Positions 49,689 through 58,826 are shown, counted from the first letter of the stretch. The stretch is DNA of 64,000 nt from Cellulophaga tyrosinoxydans (GCF_900176415.1 NZ_FWXO01000003.1:186001-250000), one strand, 5' to 3'. A program made the numbers and translations. Notes: generated by a model from the letters alone, not told the origin.

Positions 49689-50006
49689 TTATTTCTTCTC
49701 GATTTTTGTTAAGTCAATTAATGTAAGTACTTCATAAGGTTCATTATCCTCATTTAGCAATTCTTCAGACTCATAAGTTACCTTAAAGGTACTACCAATT
49801 AGTTTTCTATCAGCTAAATTATATTTCTGACTTGCTTTTTCGTCAATATTTTTAAAAGCATAGGTACTAAAATCCTCCTCAGATGAAAAATAATACACTC
49901 CGTCATCTAATCCTTCGTAAACTATAGTAACAACAGTTTGATCTTGAATAGAGCTCACAAAAGAAGTCATTAAAAAGAAAATTGAAATCGCAATTGATTT
50001 TATCAT
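49689..50006 (-). CDS. Small secreted protein of unknown function
   Basis: A 105-aa exported protein. Signal peptide SIAISIFFLMTSFVSSIQDQ is followed by a short beta-rich body (TVVTIVYEGLDDGVYYFSSEEDFSTYAF) and a charged C-terminus. I recognise no domain. A palindrome GTACCTAGTAC lies about 60 bp upstream of its start, and a strong hairpin follows the gene. Confidence 0.7.
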   Translation of the reverse strand: MIKSIAISIFFLMTSFVSSIQDQTVVTIVYEGLDDGVYYFSSEEDFSTYAFKNIDEKASQKYNLADRKLIGSTFKVTYESEELLNEDNEPYEVLTLIDLTKIEKK

Positions 50007-50062
50007 GGTGTAAAAAAATTTATATTATTTATATATTAACAAAGACTTAGATATTATGCGCG

Positions 50063-50077
50063 TCGTACCTAGTACGA
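50063..50077. promoter_or_regulatory. Palindrome TCGTACCTAGTACGA
   Basis: Perfect inverted repeat with 6-nt arms and 3-nt centre, 57 bp upstream of the minus-strand secreted-protein gene at 49689-50006. It shares the core GTACYTAGTAC with the site at 5056-5066. Confidence 0.35.
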
Positions 50078-50403
50078 AAAATGCACCGTATAGATTAGGC
50101 TATGTTTAGCTATTCAATAGATTTAAGTGGAGATAAAACTAATACAGAGTCCTTTTTTCTGCTTTCAAACAGAATGGACGAATAGGAATAAAATAGTATT
50201 GAAATCTGTTCCTCTTTTCGGTTTTCCACACCATGGAATGCTTTTGAAATTGATTTCGAAATCTTCAAAAACCCGAATTTTAATAGTGTTGTCATCGTGC
50301 TCATCGCAAAGGCTTGAACACAAAAATTTAAGCAACAAATGACGTAAAAAAATCAATATCTTTTAAAAATATTTTAAAGAAAATAGGAGCTAAAAATTTA
50401 TAG

Positions 50404-50411
50404 TAACTTTG
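50404..50411 (+). promoter_or_regulatory. Bacteroidota -7 element (TAnnTTTG)
   Basis: TAACTTTG 18 bp before the TTG start of the exonuclease gene. The -33 element is not obvious. Confidence 0.45.
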
Positions 50412-50429
50412 ACTAAAATTTAGCGCTAT

Positions 50430-51800
50430 TTGTATACAATTATCGACATAGAAACCACTGGAAACGGTATTAAAGGGAACAAAATAACGGAAATTTCTAT
50501 TTTTAAGTTCGATGGAAATGATATTGTAGATGAGTTCACAACACTCGTTAATCCAGAAGCTGAAATTCCTTATTTTATTACAAGCTTAACTGGCATTGAC
50601 AATGCTATGGTTCGGAATGCTCCTAAATTTTATGAAATTACAGATGCTATTTTAAAAATAACGGAGGGAACCATTTTTGTGGCTCATAACGTTAGCTTTG
50701 ACTATAACATTGTAAAACACGAGTTCAATACTGTAGGAATAGATTTTAATAGAAAAAAGCTTTGTACGGTTCGACTTTCTCGAAAACTAATACCCGGCTA
50801 TAATAGTTACAGTTTAGGAAAACTATGCACTGCTCTAAACATTCCGCTAACAGACCGGCATAGAGCCAGAGGTGATGCACATGCCACCACCTTACTTTTT
50901 CAAAAACTACTCCATACTGAAGGTGCTGCAACAGTATTTAAAACGTTTTTAAATGCTCGCTCCCAAATAACCACATTACCACCAGGATTACCAAAGTCCG
51001 ATTTTGAAAAACTCCCAAACAAACCTGGAGTTTACTATTTTAAAAATGCTAAAGGAAAAATTATCTATGTAGGGAAGGCTATTGATCTTAAAAAACGTGT
51101 GCTTAGTCATTTTTATGATAAATCAACTAAGGAGATTCAAATGTGCCAAGAAACTACCGCGATAGATTTTGAGCTTTCAGGAAGCGAAATTGTAGCATTA
51201 TTAATGGAATCTGATGCTATAAAACATCATTATCCAGAATTTAACAGGTCGCAAAAAAGAAAAGTGGAGGCTTTTGGCATTTTTAGTTACGAGGATAGAA
51301 ATGGTATCATACATCTTGCCTGGAACACCTTGAAAATGGCGCCTAATGCATTCTATACTTTATACTCTAAAACAGACAGTCGAATATTTTTGCAAGAGCT
51401 ATGTAAGGAATTTAAGCTATGCCCTAAATTTTGTCATTTACAAGAAAACGTTAGTCAGTGTTCGCACTACGATATTTTAGCATGCGAAGGCATTTGCAGA
51501 GGTGAAGAACCCATTGAAATTTACAATGACAAGGTCAAAAAAGCCATTAATGCCATGCTACTCAAAAATGAAAACTACATTATTAAAGAAAAAGGTAGAA
51601 GTCATGATGAATCTGCCGTAATTGTTATACAGGAAAGCAGCTACATTGGCTATGGGTTTATTGAAAACGATGTTTCTTTGCAGCATTTAGACGATATACT
51701 CCCTTTTGTAAAACGACAAAAAAACACTTTTGAAACGGAGCGTTTAATTGCGAGTTATGTATCGAAAAATGGCACTAAAGTGTATACTTTTAAAGCGTAA
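50430..51800 (+). CDS. DnaQ-like exonuclease fused to GIY-YIG nuclease domain
   Basis: A 456-aa nuclease. Residues 1-170 are a 3'-5' exonuclease of the DNA polymerase III epsilon type: Exo I MYTIIDIETTG, Exo II HNVSFDYNIVKHEF and Exo III HRARGDAHAT (DEDDh). Residues about 195-280 are a GIY-YIG domain starting KPGVYYFKNAKGKIIYVGKAIDLKKRV, like UvrC N-terminus and the Cho endonuclease. The C-terminal 180 residues resemble other members of this fusion family and contain a cysteine pattern (CPKFCHLQ, CSHYDILACEGIC). TTG at 50430 is the only start after the stop at 50421. Role: probably a DNA repair nuclease. Confidence 0.88.
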   Translation: MYTIIDIETTGNGIKGNKITEISIFKFDGNDIVDEFTTLVNPEAEIPYFITSLTGIDNAMVRNAPKFYEITDAILKITEGTIFVAHNVSFDYNIVKHEFNTVGIDFNRKKLCTVRLSRKLIPGYNSYSLGKLCTALNIPLTDRHRARGDAHATTLLFQKLLHTEGAATVFKTFLNARSQITTLPPGLPKSDFEKLPNKPGVYYFKNAKGKIIYVGKAIDLKKRVLSHFYDKSTKEIQMCQETTAIDFELSGSEIVALLMESDAIKHHYPEFNRSQKRKVEAFGIFSYEDRNGIIHLAWNTLKMAPNAFYTLYSKTDSRIFLQELCKEFKLCPKFCHLQENVSQCSHYDILACEGICRGEEPIEIYNDKVKKAINAMLLKNENYIIKEKGRSHDESAVIVIQESSYIGYGFIENDVSLQHLDDILPFVKRQKNTFETERLIASYVSKNGTKVYTFKA

Positions 51801-51805
51801 TCTTA

Positions 51806-51940
51806 TTAAGATTCTTTCTTCTTTTCGCTATTGATAAATGCGATAATAATTAAAACTAATGCCACTACAACTGCAGCAAATATCCCAATCATAATAATAC
51901 CATTATTCCAGTTTACTAAAGAGATTGCAAGTTCTTTCAT
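51806..51940 (-). CDS. 44-aa small membrane protein
   Basis: Short frame MKELAISLVNWNNGIIMIGI, followed by a strongly hydrophobic helix (AAVVVALVLIIIAFI) and a lysine-rich end. One predicted membrane segment, N-out/C-in by charge. It is convergent with the exonuclease gene (5 bp between stops) and transcribed in the same direction as the downstream CstB-like gene. Not recognised; probable but unproven gene. Confidence 0.5.
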   Translation of the reverse strand: MKELAISLVNWNNGIIMIGIFAAVVVALVLIIIAFINSEKKKES

Positions 51941-52041
51941 CTAATTATATGTTTTTTTAAATTGATATGCTACCTGCATATTTTAGGCTAAAATAGTGTG
52001 GTTGAAATTTACTAAAAATGATAAAAATCAGGTTATACAAA

Positions 52042-52070
52042 AAAACCATCAGTAAAATACTGATGGTTTT
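52042..52070 (-). terminator. Terminator of the CstB-like gene
   Basis: Arms AAAACCATCAGTA and TACTGATGGTTTT with a T-run on both sides, 23 bp after the stop codon at 52093. Confidence 0.8.
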
Positions 52071-52092
52071 TAGTATGCTCTAAAATTTGATT

Positions 52093-53502
52093 TTATAATG
52101 TGGTAGGACACACATAGTCCGTAACATTTGCTCCTGCAGATTTTAAGGCTGCGAAACCTCCTGCAACGTCTATTAAATTATGAATACCTCTGCTTTTTAA
52201 TATTGATGCTGCAATGACAGATCTGTAACCGCCGGCACAATGCACATAAAATTCTCCTTTTTCAGGAAATTCAGCTAAATAATCATTAAGACTACTCAAA
52301 GGTGTGTTTTCAGCATCTTTTACATGTTCCGATTGATATTCTGTTTCTTTACGCACATCAAAGATTGGTAATTTCTTGGTTTTTAAGGCTTCTGTTACTT
52401 CCTCAGCAGACAACGATGTTATGGTATCATATTCCTTCGCTGCTTTTTTCCATGCGTCAAAACCTCCTTTTAAAAATCCTATAGTGCCGTCAAAACCAAC
52501 ACGAGATAATCGTGTAATAGCTTCTTCTTCTTTACCTTCTGGAGTTACCAATAACAATGGCTGCTCAACATCTGCAATTAAGGCACCAACCCATGGTGCA
52601 AAATCGCCATTTAAGCCAATAAATATAGAACGTGGAATGTGTCCTTTTACAAATTCGTTTTGATTGCGCACATCTAATACGATAGCACCAGTTTCATTAG
52701 CTGCCGTTTCAAAAGCATCTGGCGATAAGGCTGTTGCGCCACGCTCCAAAACCTCATCAAAATCTTCATATCCTTCCTTATTCATTTTTACATTTAAAGG
52801 AAAGTATTTTGGTGGTGGTAAAAGCCCGTCGGTAACTTCTTTAACAAATTCTTCTTTGGTCATATCCGCACGTAGCGCATAATTCATCTTTTTCTGGTTC
52901 CCTAAAGTATCCACCGTTTCTTTCATCATATTCTTTCCACAAGCGGAACCTGCACCATGTGCTGGATAAACAATAACATCATCAGCCAAAGGCATAATTT
53001 TAGTTCTTAAACTATCAAAAAGTAGTCCAGCCAATTGATCTTGAGTCATATGCGCTGCTTTTTGAGCTAAATCTGGGCGACCTACATCTCCTAAAAACAA
53101 CGTATCACCAGAAAATATAGCATAGTCTTTTCCATTTTTATCCTTTAATAAAAAAGTAGAACTTTCCATAGTATGCCCTGGAGTATGCAACACTTTTATG
53201 GTTACTTCACCTAACTTAAATTCTTGTCCGTCTTTTGCTATTATTGCGTCAAATGACGGGTTGGCATTAGGTCCATAAATAATTGGCGCACCTGTTTCTT
53301 TGGCTAAAGTAACATGACCACTCACAAAATCGGCATGAAAATGTGTCTCAAAAATGTACTTTATTTTTGCCTTATCATTGTCAGCTCTTTTTATGTAAGG
53401 AGCTACTTCTCTTAATGGATCTATAATAGCAACTTCGCCATTACTTTCTATATAATAAGCGCCTTGCGCTAAACAACCTGTATATATTTGTTCTATTTTC
53501 AT
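52093..53502 (-). CDS. CstB-like persulfide dioxygenase-rhodanese fusion
   Basis: A 469-aa sulfur-handling protein. Residues 1-240 are a metallo-beta-lactamase fold of the persulfide dioxygenase type, with ETHFHADFVSGH at 52-63, HTPGHTMES near 112 and FSGDTLFLGDVGRPD. Two rhodanese domains follow. The first (about 260-350) lacks the active-site cysteine (LLVTPEGKEEE at that point). The second has it in FYVHCAGGYRS near 422. This is the CstB layout, which oxidises low-molecular-weight persulfides and transfers sulfane sulfur. It lies next to a SulP anion transporter, suggesting a shared role in sulfur metabolism. Confidence 0.87.
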   Translation of the reverse strand: MKIEQIYTGCLAQGAYYIESNGEVAIIDPLREVAPYIKRADNDKAKIKYIFETHFHADFVSGHVTLAKETGAPIIYGPNANPSFDAIIAKDGQEFKLGEVTIKVLHTPGHTMESSTFLLKDKNGKDYAIFSGDTLFLGDVGRPDLAQKAAHMTQDQLAGLLFDSLRTKIMPLADDVIVYPAHGAGSACGKNMMKETVDTLGNQKKMNYALRADMTKEEFVKEVTDGLLPPPKYFPLNVKMNKEGYEDFDEVLERGATALSPDAFETAANETGAIVLDVRNQNEFVKGHIPRSIFIGLNGDFAPWVGALIADVEQPLLLVTPEGKEEEAITRLSRVGFDGTIGFLKGGFDAWKKAAKEYDTITSLSAEEVTEALKTKKLPIFDVRKETEYQSEHVKDAENTPLSSLNDYLAEFPEKGEFYVHCAGGYRSVIAASILKSRGIHNLIDVAGGFAALKSAGANVTDYVCPTTL

Positions 53503-53528
53503 AATGCTTCTTCTTTAAAATATCTATA

Positions 53529-53536
53529 CAAAAATA
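53529..53536 (-). promoter_or_regulatory. Bacteroidota -7 element (TAnnTTTG)
   Basis: TATTTTTG on the minus strand, 26 bp before the ATG of the CstB-like gene; -33 not clear. Confidence 0.4.
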
Positions 53537-53568
53537 CATCATTTCTACCCTTAAGTCAGTAACTAATG

Positions 53569-55296
53569 TTACACTTTAAACTGGTTTTGATGCGCTATTT
53601 TATCTTTTAAACTGGTTACAGAACTTGGATCATCAAAACAAGCAACAGCTTCTTTTATTTTTACAAATAAAAACTCTTTATGCAATTCATTAATAATACC
53701 GCTATTAAAAATAATATCTCGTGTGGGTCCAATAGCTCCAGCAATGTAGAATAATATATTCCTGTTATGAATTTCTTTTATAACTTTTGTAAGTGTTTGT
53801 GCGCCTGACGAATCTATATAATTAATTGCCTCCGCATTCAATATTACACCCTTAAGCTTAGGGCCCTTTTTATCGACTTCTTTCAATAATTGATTTTTAA
53901 AAAATGCTTCGTTGCCAAAGTATAATTGCGCATCAAACCTAACAATTAATAAATCTTCTCTATCTATTATTTCATCAGCAAAACGCAACACATTTTTATA
54001 ATAATCGGTACCTGTGATATTTCCTAAAACTGCAAAATGGGGATTAGAAGTTCGGTAAACCATCAATAAAAGTGAACTTAATACCCCTATTAAAATACCT
54101 TGAGGAATACCTATAAATAAGGTGATAAAAAAAGTAATTAATAAAATTACAAATTCATCCTTACGCTTTGTCCATAATTGCCTAGCAGTGTTCAAATCGA
54201 TAAGACCAATAACGGAAACCATGATGATACTTGCTAAAGCTGCTTTCGGCAAATAGTAAAACACTGGTGTTAAAAATAATAAGGTTCCTACAACGAGTAG
54301 CACACTAAAAAGAGCTGATAAATTGGTTTTTGCTCCCGCATCACCATTAATTGCTGACCTTGAAAAACTAGCCGTAGAGGAATACGATTGAAAAAAGGAA
54401 CCTATAATATTAGAAACTCCCAATGCAATTAATTCTTGGTTTGGTTCTATGGTATCTTCGTCTAACTTTTCTTCCAGCGCTTTACCTATAGATATTGTTT
54501 CTAAATACCCTACCAAAGCCAAGGTTAAGGCAATAGGCCACAAATCATAAACCACATCAAAATTAAAAATGGGCATTTCAAAACTTGGCAAACCTGTTGG
54601 AATTGTCCCCACAATATGCACTCCATGATTTTCTAATTTCAAAAAAAATACTGCTAAAATACTGAGCACTACAACTACTAAAATAGCAGGAATGCGTTTG
54701 TCTATTTTCTTAAAGATAAGAATTATTGCAATCCCTGATAATCCAATGGCTAAATCGTAAAAATTGGTTTCTCCTAACTTTTGAAATACGTTAAGCACCA
54801 TTTTTAAAAACTTATTACTATCTGCAACTGGTGCCCCAATTAAATGCTTTAATTGACTAAAAATAATAACTAATGCCGCCGCAGATGTAAAACCGCTAAT
54901 TACTGGTTTGGATAAAAAATTAACTAAAAAACCCATTTTCAATACACCCAATAGCAGTTGTATGGTACCCACCATAAATCCTAGAAGTATAGCTATTGCA
55001 ATATAGTTTTCGACACCCACGATACTTAAAGCTCCCAAACCAGCGGCTACCAAAAGAGAATCCATGGCAACCGGACCCACAGATACATGTTTAGATGTAC
55101 CTAAAACCATATACATTAAAACCGGAATTAGCGCAGCGTAAAGACCATAAACTGGAGGCAAACCCGCAATCATGGCATAAGCCATCCCCTGAGGAACTAA
55201 AATGATGCCTACGGTTAGTCCTGCTATGAGGTCTTTAAGAAAATTGCCCTTTTTATAGTTAGGCAACCATTGCAATATCGGAATGAATTTTTGCAT
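53569..55296 (-). CDS. SulP family anion transporter with STAS domain
   Basis: A 575-aa inner-membrane transporter of sulfate, bicarbonate or related anions. The start QKFIPILQWLPNYKKGNFLKDLIAGLTVGIILVPQG is the standard SulP N-terminus. About 12-14 helices follow, with GLPPVYGLYA and the SYSSTASFSRSAIN motif. The STAS domain covers about 440-560 with YIDSSGAQTL. The adjacent CstB-like gene suggests sulfate or another sulfur anion as substrate, but bicarbonate is also possible. Its only visible -7 element ends 4 nt before the ATG, so the message may be leaderless. Confidence 0.9.
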   Translation of the reverse strand: MQKFIPILQWLPNYKKGNFLKDLIAGLTVGIILVPQGMAYAMIAGLPPVYGLYAALIPVLMYMVLGTSKHVSVGPVAMDSLLVAAGLGALSIVGVENYIAIAILLGFMVGTIQLLLGVLKMGFLVNFLSKPVISGFTSAAALVIIFSQLKHLIGAPVADSNKFLKMVLNVFQKLGETNFYDLAIGLSGIAIILIFKKIDKRIPAILVVVVLSILAVFFLKLENHGVHIVGTIPTGLPSFEMPIFNFDVVYDLWPIALTLALVGYLETISIGKALEEKLDEDTIEPNQELIALGVSNIIGSFFQSYSSTASFSRSAINGDAGAKTNLSALFSVLLVVGTLLFLTPVFYYLPKAALASIIMVSVIGLIDLNTARQLWTKRKDEFVILLITFFITLFIGIPQGILIGVLSSLLLMVYRTSNPHFAVLGNITGTDYYKNVLRFADEIIDREDLLIVRFDAQLYFGNEAFFKNQLLKEVDKKGPKLKGVILNAEAINYIDSSGAQTLTKVIKEIHNRNILFYIAGAIGPTRDIIFNSGIINELHKEFLFVKIKEAVACFDDPSSVTSLKDKIAHQNQFKV

Positions 55297-55300
55297 CCGT

Positions 55301-55308
55301 CAAAGTTA
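55301..55308 (-). promoter_or_regulatory. -7 element immediately before the SulP start
   Basis: TAACTTTG on the minus strand with only four bases (ACGG) between it and the ATG at 55296. Transcription would begin at or within the start codon. Confidence 0.4.
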
Positions 55309-55360
55309 TAGTAATTATATTTTCTTTAAAGTAACTTGTGTTACCAAAGAAATGTATCGG

Positions 55361-56140
55361 TTATTTACCAATGGAGATAAACATTTTAAACACCGCTTTT
55401 TCGTTTTTTAATCTTGTAAAGCCTTCGTGCAATTTTTCTTGTGCCACAGCATATGGATAGAATGTTATTGGCTCAATACAAATCATATTTTTAACTTCGG
55501 TCCAAAGCATAAAACTTCCAAACCCTTCAGTTTTAATGGCAATTGTATTTTTATCTTTCAGTTGTATTTTGTTGCAATTTTCTACCTCGTAGGCTCTGCT
55601 ACCAACAGCCAAAACTTCATCAAGCGTTATTTTTTTATCCCTAGTTATAATGACAGGTTTTTCGGTCACCAAATTAAACGCAGGGTGATAGCCTAACATA
55701 AAAGGCATTTCTTGCTCCCCTTTAATTACAAAATTCACCTCTAAACCATCACTTGATAATTTAAAAGTTTTATTAAACTCAAAATCGTAGGGCCATTGCA
55801 AGAATTCTTGAGAAGATTTTGCAGGGAATTTTGAATTTTTTATTGCTGTTCCAGCTTTATATTCCTTTTTAAAAACAACCGAATTAGTAGTTGAAGAAAC
55901 CAAGGTATATTCCATTTCTCGAAGCAAGCCATGTTGGTCTTGAACCGCCATACCTTTTGGCGTTTTAACCCTAAAATTAGCCTCTGCTGTTGGCCCTATT
56001 ATAGGAAACATTTCAGTATCAGAATTTCGCCAACCTGGGTTACCTTTTTGATGAATATACTCATGATCATTCACTTTATAACTCACTAATTCTCCCGCTT
56101 CTATACGCGCTGATTGTTTCTCGAAAAATAAATTTATCAT
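55361..56140 (-). CDS. Aldose 1-epimerase family protein
   Basis: A 259-aa beta-supersandwich protein of the galactose-mutarotase fold. Conserved pieces are YIHQKGNPGWRNSDTEMFPIIG near the start (active-site H/R region), DQHGLLREMEY and LGYHPAFNL, the catalytic His pair region. Such proteins interconvert alpha and beta anomers of hexoses, or phospho-hexoses in the YihR/YeaD subgroups. It is the last gene of an operon with the M20 peptidase (4-bp gap). Confidence 0.85.
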   Translation of the reverse strand: MINLFFEKQSARIEAGELVSYKVNDHEYIHQKGNPGWRNSDTEMFPIIGPTAEANFRVKTPKGMAVQDQHGLLREMEYTLVSSTTNSVVFKKEYKAGTAIKNSKFPAKSSQEFLQWPYDFEFNKTFKLSSDGLEVNFVIKGEQEMPFMLGYHPAFNLVTEKPVIITRDKKITLDEVLAVGSRAYEVENCNKIQLKDKNTIAIKTEGFGSFMLWTEVKNMICIEPITFYPYAVAQEKLHEGFTRLKNEKAVFKMFISIGK

Positions 56141-56144
56141 AGCA

Positions 56145-57437
56145 TTACTGATTAATTAGTCTGTAAATTAAAATAGCAGTTCTTTTTGTTAAGGCTTCAA
56201 TGGTATTTAAATTCACAGTCTCTTCTGGAGTATGTGCTCCAGTGCCCATGGTGCCTAAGCCGTCTAAAGCATCTACATATGCCGCAACGAAAGAGGTATC
56301 TGCAGCACCTCTTTTACCTGGATCGTACGCCATTACATTACCTTGTTTTAGATCTAAACTAACTTGATTTAATTGTTTTAAAAGTGCTAAATTTCCTTCG
56401 GATGCTTCCATTGCAGGGTAACTATCATCAAATTTTATTGTTGCCGTGGTATGTGGTAGATTATTTGCAACAATTTCACGCATTTTGTCTCTTGCATTTT
56501 CTTTTTGTTCTTCAGAAATAAATCGTAATCCTCCTTTAACAATAGCCGATTGTGCCACCACATTTGTTTTTCCAAAAGCATTGCCTTTGCCTGATTTTAC
56601 ATCGTAATCGATAAAGGTACCTCCAAGTAAAATACCCGGATTGAATGTGAGATTTTCTTCACCTTTTACCTCCTCGTAAAAACTATTAAGAATTCTGGAC
56701 ATTTCGAAAATAGCTCCTGCCCCAACGTTTTCACTAAAAATTCCCGAGGAATGTGCTCGCTTCCCTTTTACTTCTACTTCCCATCCAGAAGAACCTCGTC
56801 TTGCTACAGTTGCGTAGTTGAATCCTGTAGAAGTTTCAAAACCTAAAGCAATATCGCTTCGCTTTGCGGCATCTATTAAATCTTTTCTACTAATCTCTAA
56901 TGGATCACCTGTACTTTCTTCATCACCTGTAAAAGCCACAATAATTTGTGCATTATTTAGCAGTCCATTTTCTTGCAATGCTTTCAGCGCATATAAAATA
57001 ATAACATTACCTCCTTTCATGTCATTCCCACCAGGCGCATGAGCAATACTATCATTAATCATAACAAAATTCTGAAAAGGACTATCTTCTTCAAAAACTG
57101 TATCTAAATGCCCAATTAACAGTAGTTTTTTACCTTTATTTCCGTTTGTTTCCGCAAACAAGTGCCCTGCCCTATTCATTTCCATTGGCATATCAATCCA
57201 ACTAGTTTTGAAATTGATTTCATCAAAAGCATCCTTAAAAACAAGACCTACTTTTTTAACCCCTTCAAGATTTAAGGTGCCACTATTAATATTTACAACC
57301 TCTTCTAGAAATTGTTTGGCTTCAGCATTATTTTTTTCTACCGATGCAATGATTTTTTTTTCAACTTTTCCAAGTTTTTGCGAAAATGCATTGCTTGAAA
57401 AAAACATTAAAAAACAAATGAATACGAACTTTTTCAT
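56145..57437 (-). CDS. M20 family metallopeptidase, exported
   Basis: A 430-aa periplasmic zinc hydrolase similar to glutamate carboxypeptidase (CPG2) and succinyl-diaminopimelate desuccinylase. Signal peptide FVFICFLMFFSSNAFSQ. Metal ligands are in LLIGHLDTVF (His, Asp), GGNDMKGGN, FTGDEESTGD (catalytic Glu-Glu) and C-terminal GTGAHTPEE (His). The dimerisation/lid domain lies at about 215-330 with RRGSSGWEVEVKGKRAHSSG. Cleaves an aminoacylated or acyl-glutamate substrate. Second to last gene of the LolE-CotH-M20-epimerase operon. Confidence 0.87.
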   Translation of the reverse strand: MKKFVFICFLMFFSSNAFSQKLGKVEKKIIASVEKNNAEAKQFLEEVVNINSGTLNLEGVKKVGLVFKDAFDEINFKTSWIDMPMEMNRAGHLFAETNGNKGKKLLLIGHLDTVFEEDSPFQNFVMINDSIAHAPGGNDMKGGNVIILYALKALQENGLLNNAQIIVAFTGDEESTGDPLEISRKDLIDAAKRSDIALGFETSTGFNYATVARRGSSGWEVEVKGKRAHSSGIFSENVGAGAIFEMSRILNSFYEEVKGEENLTFNPGILLGGTFIDYDVKSGKGNAFGKTNVVAQSAIVKGGLRFISEEQKENARDKMREIVANNLPHTTATIKFDDSYPAMEASEGNLALLKQLNQVSLDLKQGNVMAYDPGKRGAADTSFVAAYVDALDGLGTMGTGAHTPEETVNLNTIEALTKRTAILIYRLINQ

Positions 57438-57449
57438 ATCGAAAATTAA

Positions 57450-58826
57450 TTACAAATTATTTATGGCTTGATCTAACCAGGCAGTTCTTGCTGTTATCCA
57501 GCTCTCAATATATTCTATTTCTGCATTGTAGGTATTACCAATAAAATTATTTGGCCAAACATAAGTAGATAGAATATCCCATTTTTGAAAATTCTTTTCA
57601 ATAGCTCCTGATTTGTTTAACACTGTTTCATAGGCAGAAATTTTACCTAAAATTGCATTATTAGATAAGCTAGTGCTACGGACTTCTACCCAACGATCTT
57701 GCAATTTTTGAACAAATGCAGGATCTTCTAATAACCTGTCCCACCAAAATGGTATTAACCAATAATCCCCTGAACAACGCTCATTGAATTTGTAAGCCCA
57801 GACATTTGTAGCAGCACCTTCGCAATAATCTACATTGCCAAAAGCCAGATTAAAATCCCATAAAGGGCCCATTTTTAGCTTTTCATTTTTTTCTTTCTGT
57901 AGATAGGTGCTCAATCTATAGCCATCTACATTATTAGAAAGTTCATTAAGAATAAAGAAATCTATAAAACTGTCTACATCAATATACGCTTGATACCCTA
58001 GAATTTCATCTTGAAACTGATCTGAGTTTAAAGCATTTTCAAAATCGCGAACATAAGTGCTTATATAGCTTTTTTGTTCTGATGTAATATCTTCAGCATC
58101 AGGATATTCATATAGAAAGTTAATTTCTTGACTAGCTGTTGCATTTCGCGGTGTATAGCTCGATTTAAAAGAATTTAGACTATTATACCCATTTTCTCCA
58201 AATGCATCAGATGCCGATATTTTATCAATTTTTAAAATATAACCTCCAGTAAGATCTTCTCCAGAATTTTCATCTTCTTTTAATTTATTTATATCAATAC
58301 GATCGGATCCTCGCTTTAATTTTTCCATAAATACATACACTCCTCGATACTCTTCATTTATCTCTAGTTCTACAAACTCACTTCTACTAGCATAACGGCC
58401 CATATCTCGGGATAAATCATAAATAAGTTTATTACGGATTAATGATTTATCACTATAGGGACCATATAAAATCCAATCTTCTTCTTCTGGATAATTTAAT
58501 AAAGGGACATTTAGATCTTCATTATTGGCATCACGAGTTTCGAAACCATACGATTTTTTAGGGAAAGCTAATGATGAAGAACCTCTAAATTCTATACCAA
58601 TAGCACTCTCTTGAGAAAAGACGCCTTTAACATCGATTGTTAAAAATGCGTTTACTTTTGGTTCGTCCACAATAGTATTACCATTTGTATTGACCTTGAA
58701 TAGTGGCAGCAAATCTTCTGTTGCAATTGGATTATTATTTTCAGAAGTGTTTTTATCATCTTTAGAACAGGCGACGAACCCTAATGTTAACAGTAACAAA
58801 AAGGTAATGGAAACTATTTTTTTCAT
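57450..58826 (-). CDS. CotH kinase family lipoprotein
   Basis: A 458-aa surface or periplasmic lipoprotein with signal LLLLTLGFVAC. CotH kinase-like domain: GIEFRGSSSLAFPKKSYGFE, WILYGPYSDKSLIRNKLIYDL, VYVFMEKLKRGSDRIDI and the catalytic LWDFNLAFGNVDYC (DFN metal-binding motif). Spore-coat CotH phosphorylates proteins, but the function of the Bacteroidota family is unknown. It follows a LolE-type permease gene by 21 bp and precedes the M20 gene by 12 bp. Confidence 0.85.
   Translation of the reverse strand: MKKIVSITFLLLLTLGFVACSKDDKNTSENNNPIATEDLLPLFKVNTNGNTIVDEPKVNAFLTIDVKGVFSQESAIGIEFRGSSSLAFPKKSYGFETRDANNEDLNVPLLNYPEEEDWILYGPYSDKSLIRNKLIYDLSRDMGRYASRSEFVELEINEEYRGVYVFMEKLKRGSDRIDINKLKEDENSGEDLTGGYILKIDKISASDAFGENGYNSLNSFKSSYTPRNATASQEINFLYEYPDAEDITSEQKSYISTYVRDFENALNSDQFQDEILGYQAYIDVDSFIDFFILNELSNNVDGYRLSTYLQKEKNEKLKMGPLWDFNLAFGNVDYCEGAATNVWAYKFNERCSGDYWLIPFWWDRLLEDPAFVQKLQDRWVEVRSTSLSNNAILGKISAYETVLNKSGAIEKNFQKWDILSTYVWPNNFIGNTYNAEIEYIESWITARTAWLDQAINNL

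Larger units (their letters stand above)
50007..50429. other. 423-bp region without a recognisable gene
   Basis: No convincing gene here. Short overlapping open frames of 60-70 codons occur on both strands at 50110-50356, none with a recognisable domain or signal peptide. The left part (50063-50077) contains a palindrome, TCGTACCTAGTACGA. The right end has the promoter element of the exonuclease gene. A decayed gene cannot be excluded. Confidence 0.5.

Noticed and set aside
50110-50356. Three overlapping short frames
   Set aside because: They contradict each other, have no recognisable domain and no promoter, so they are not called as genes.
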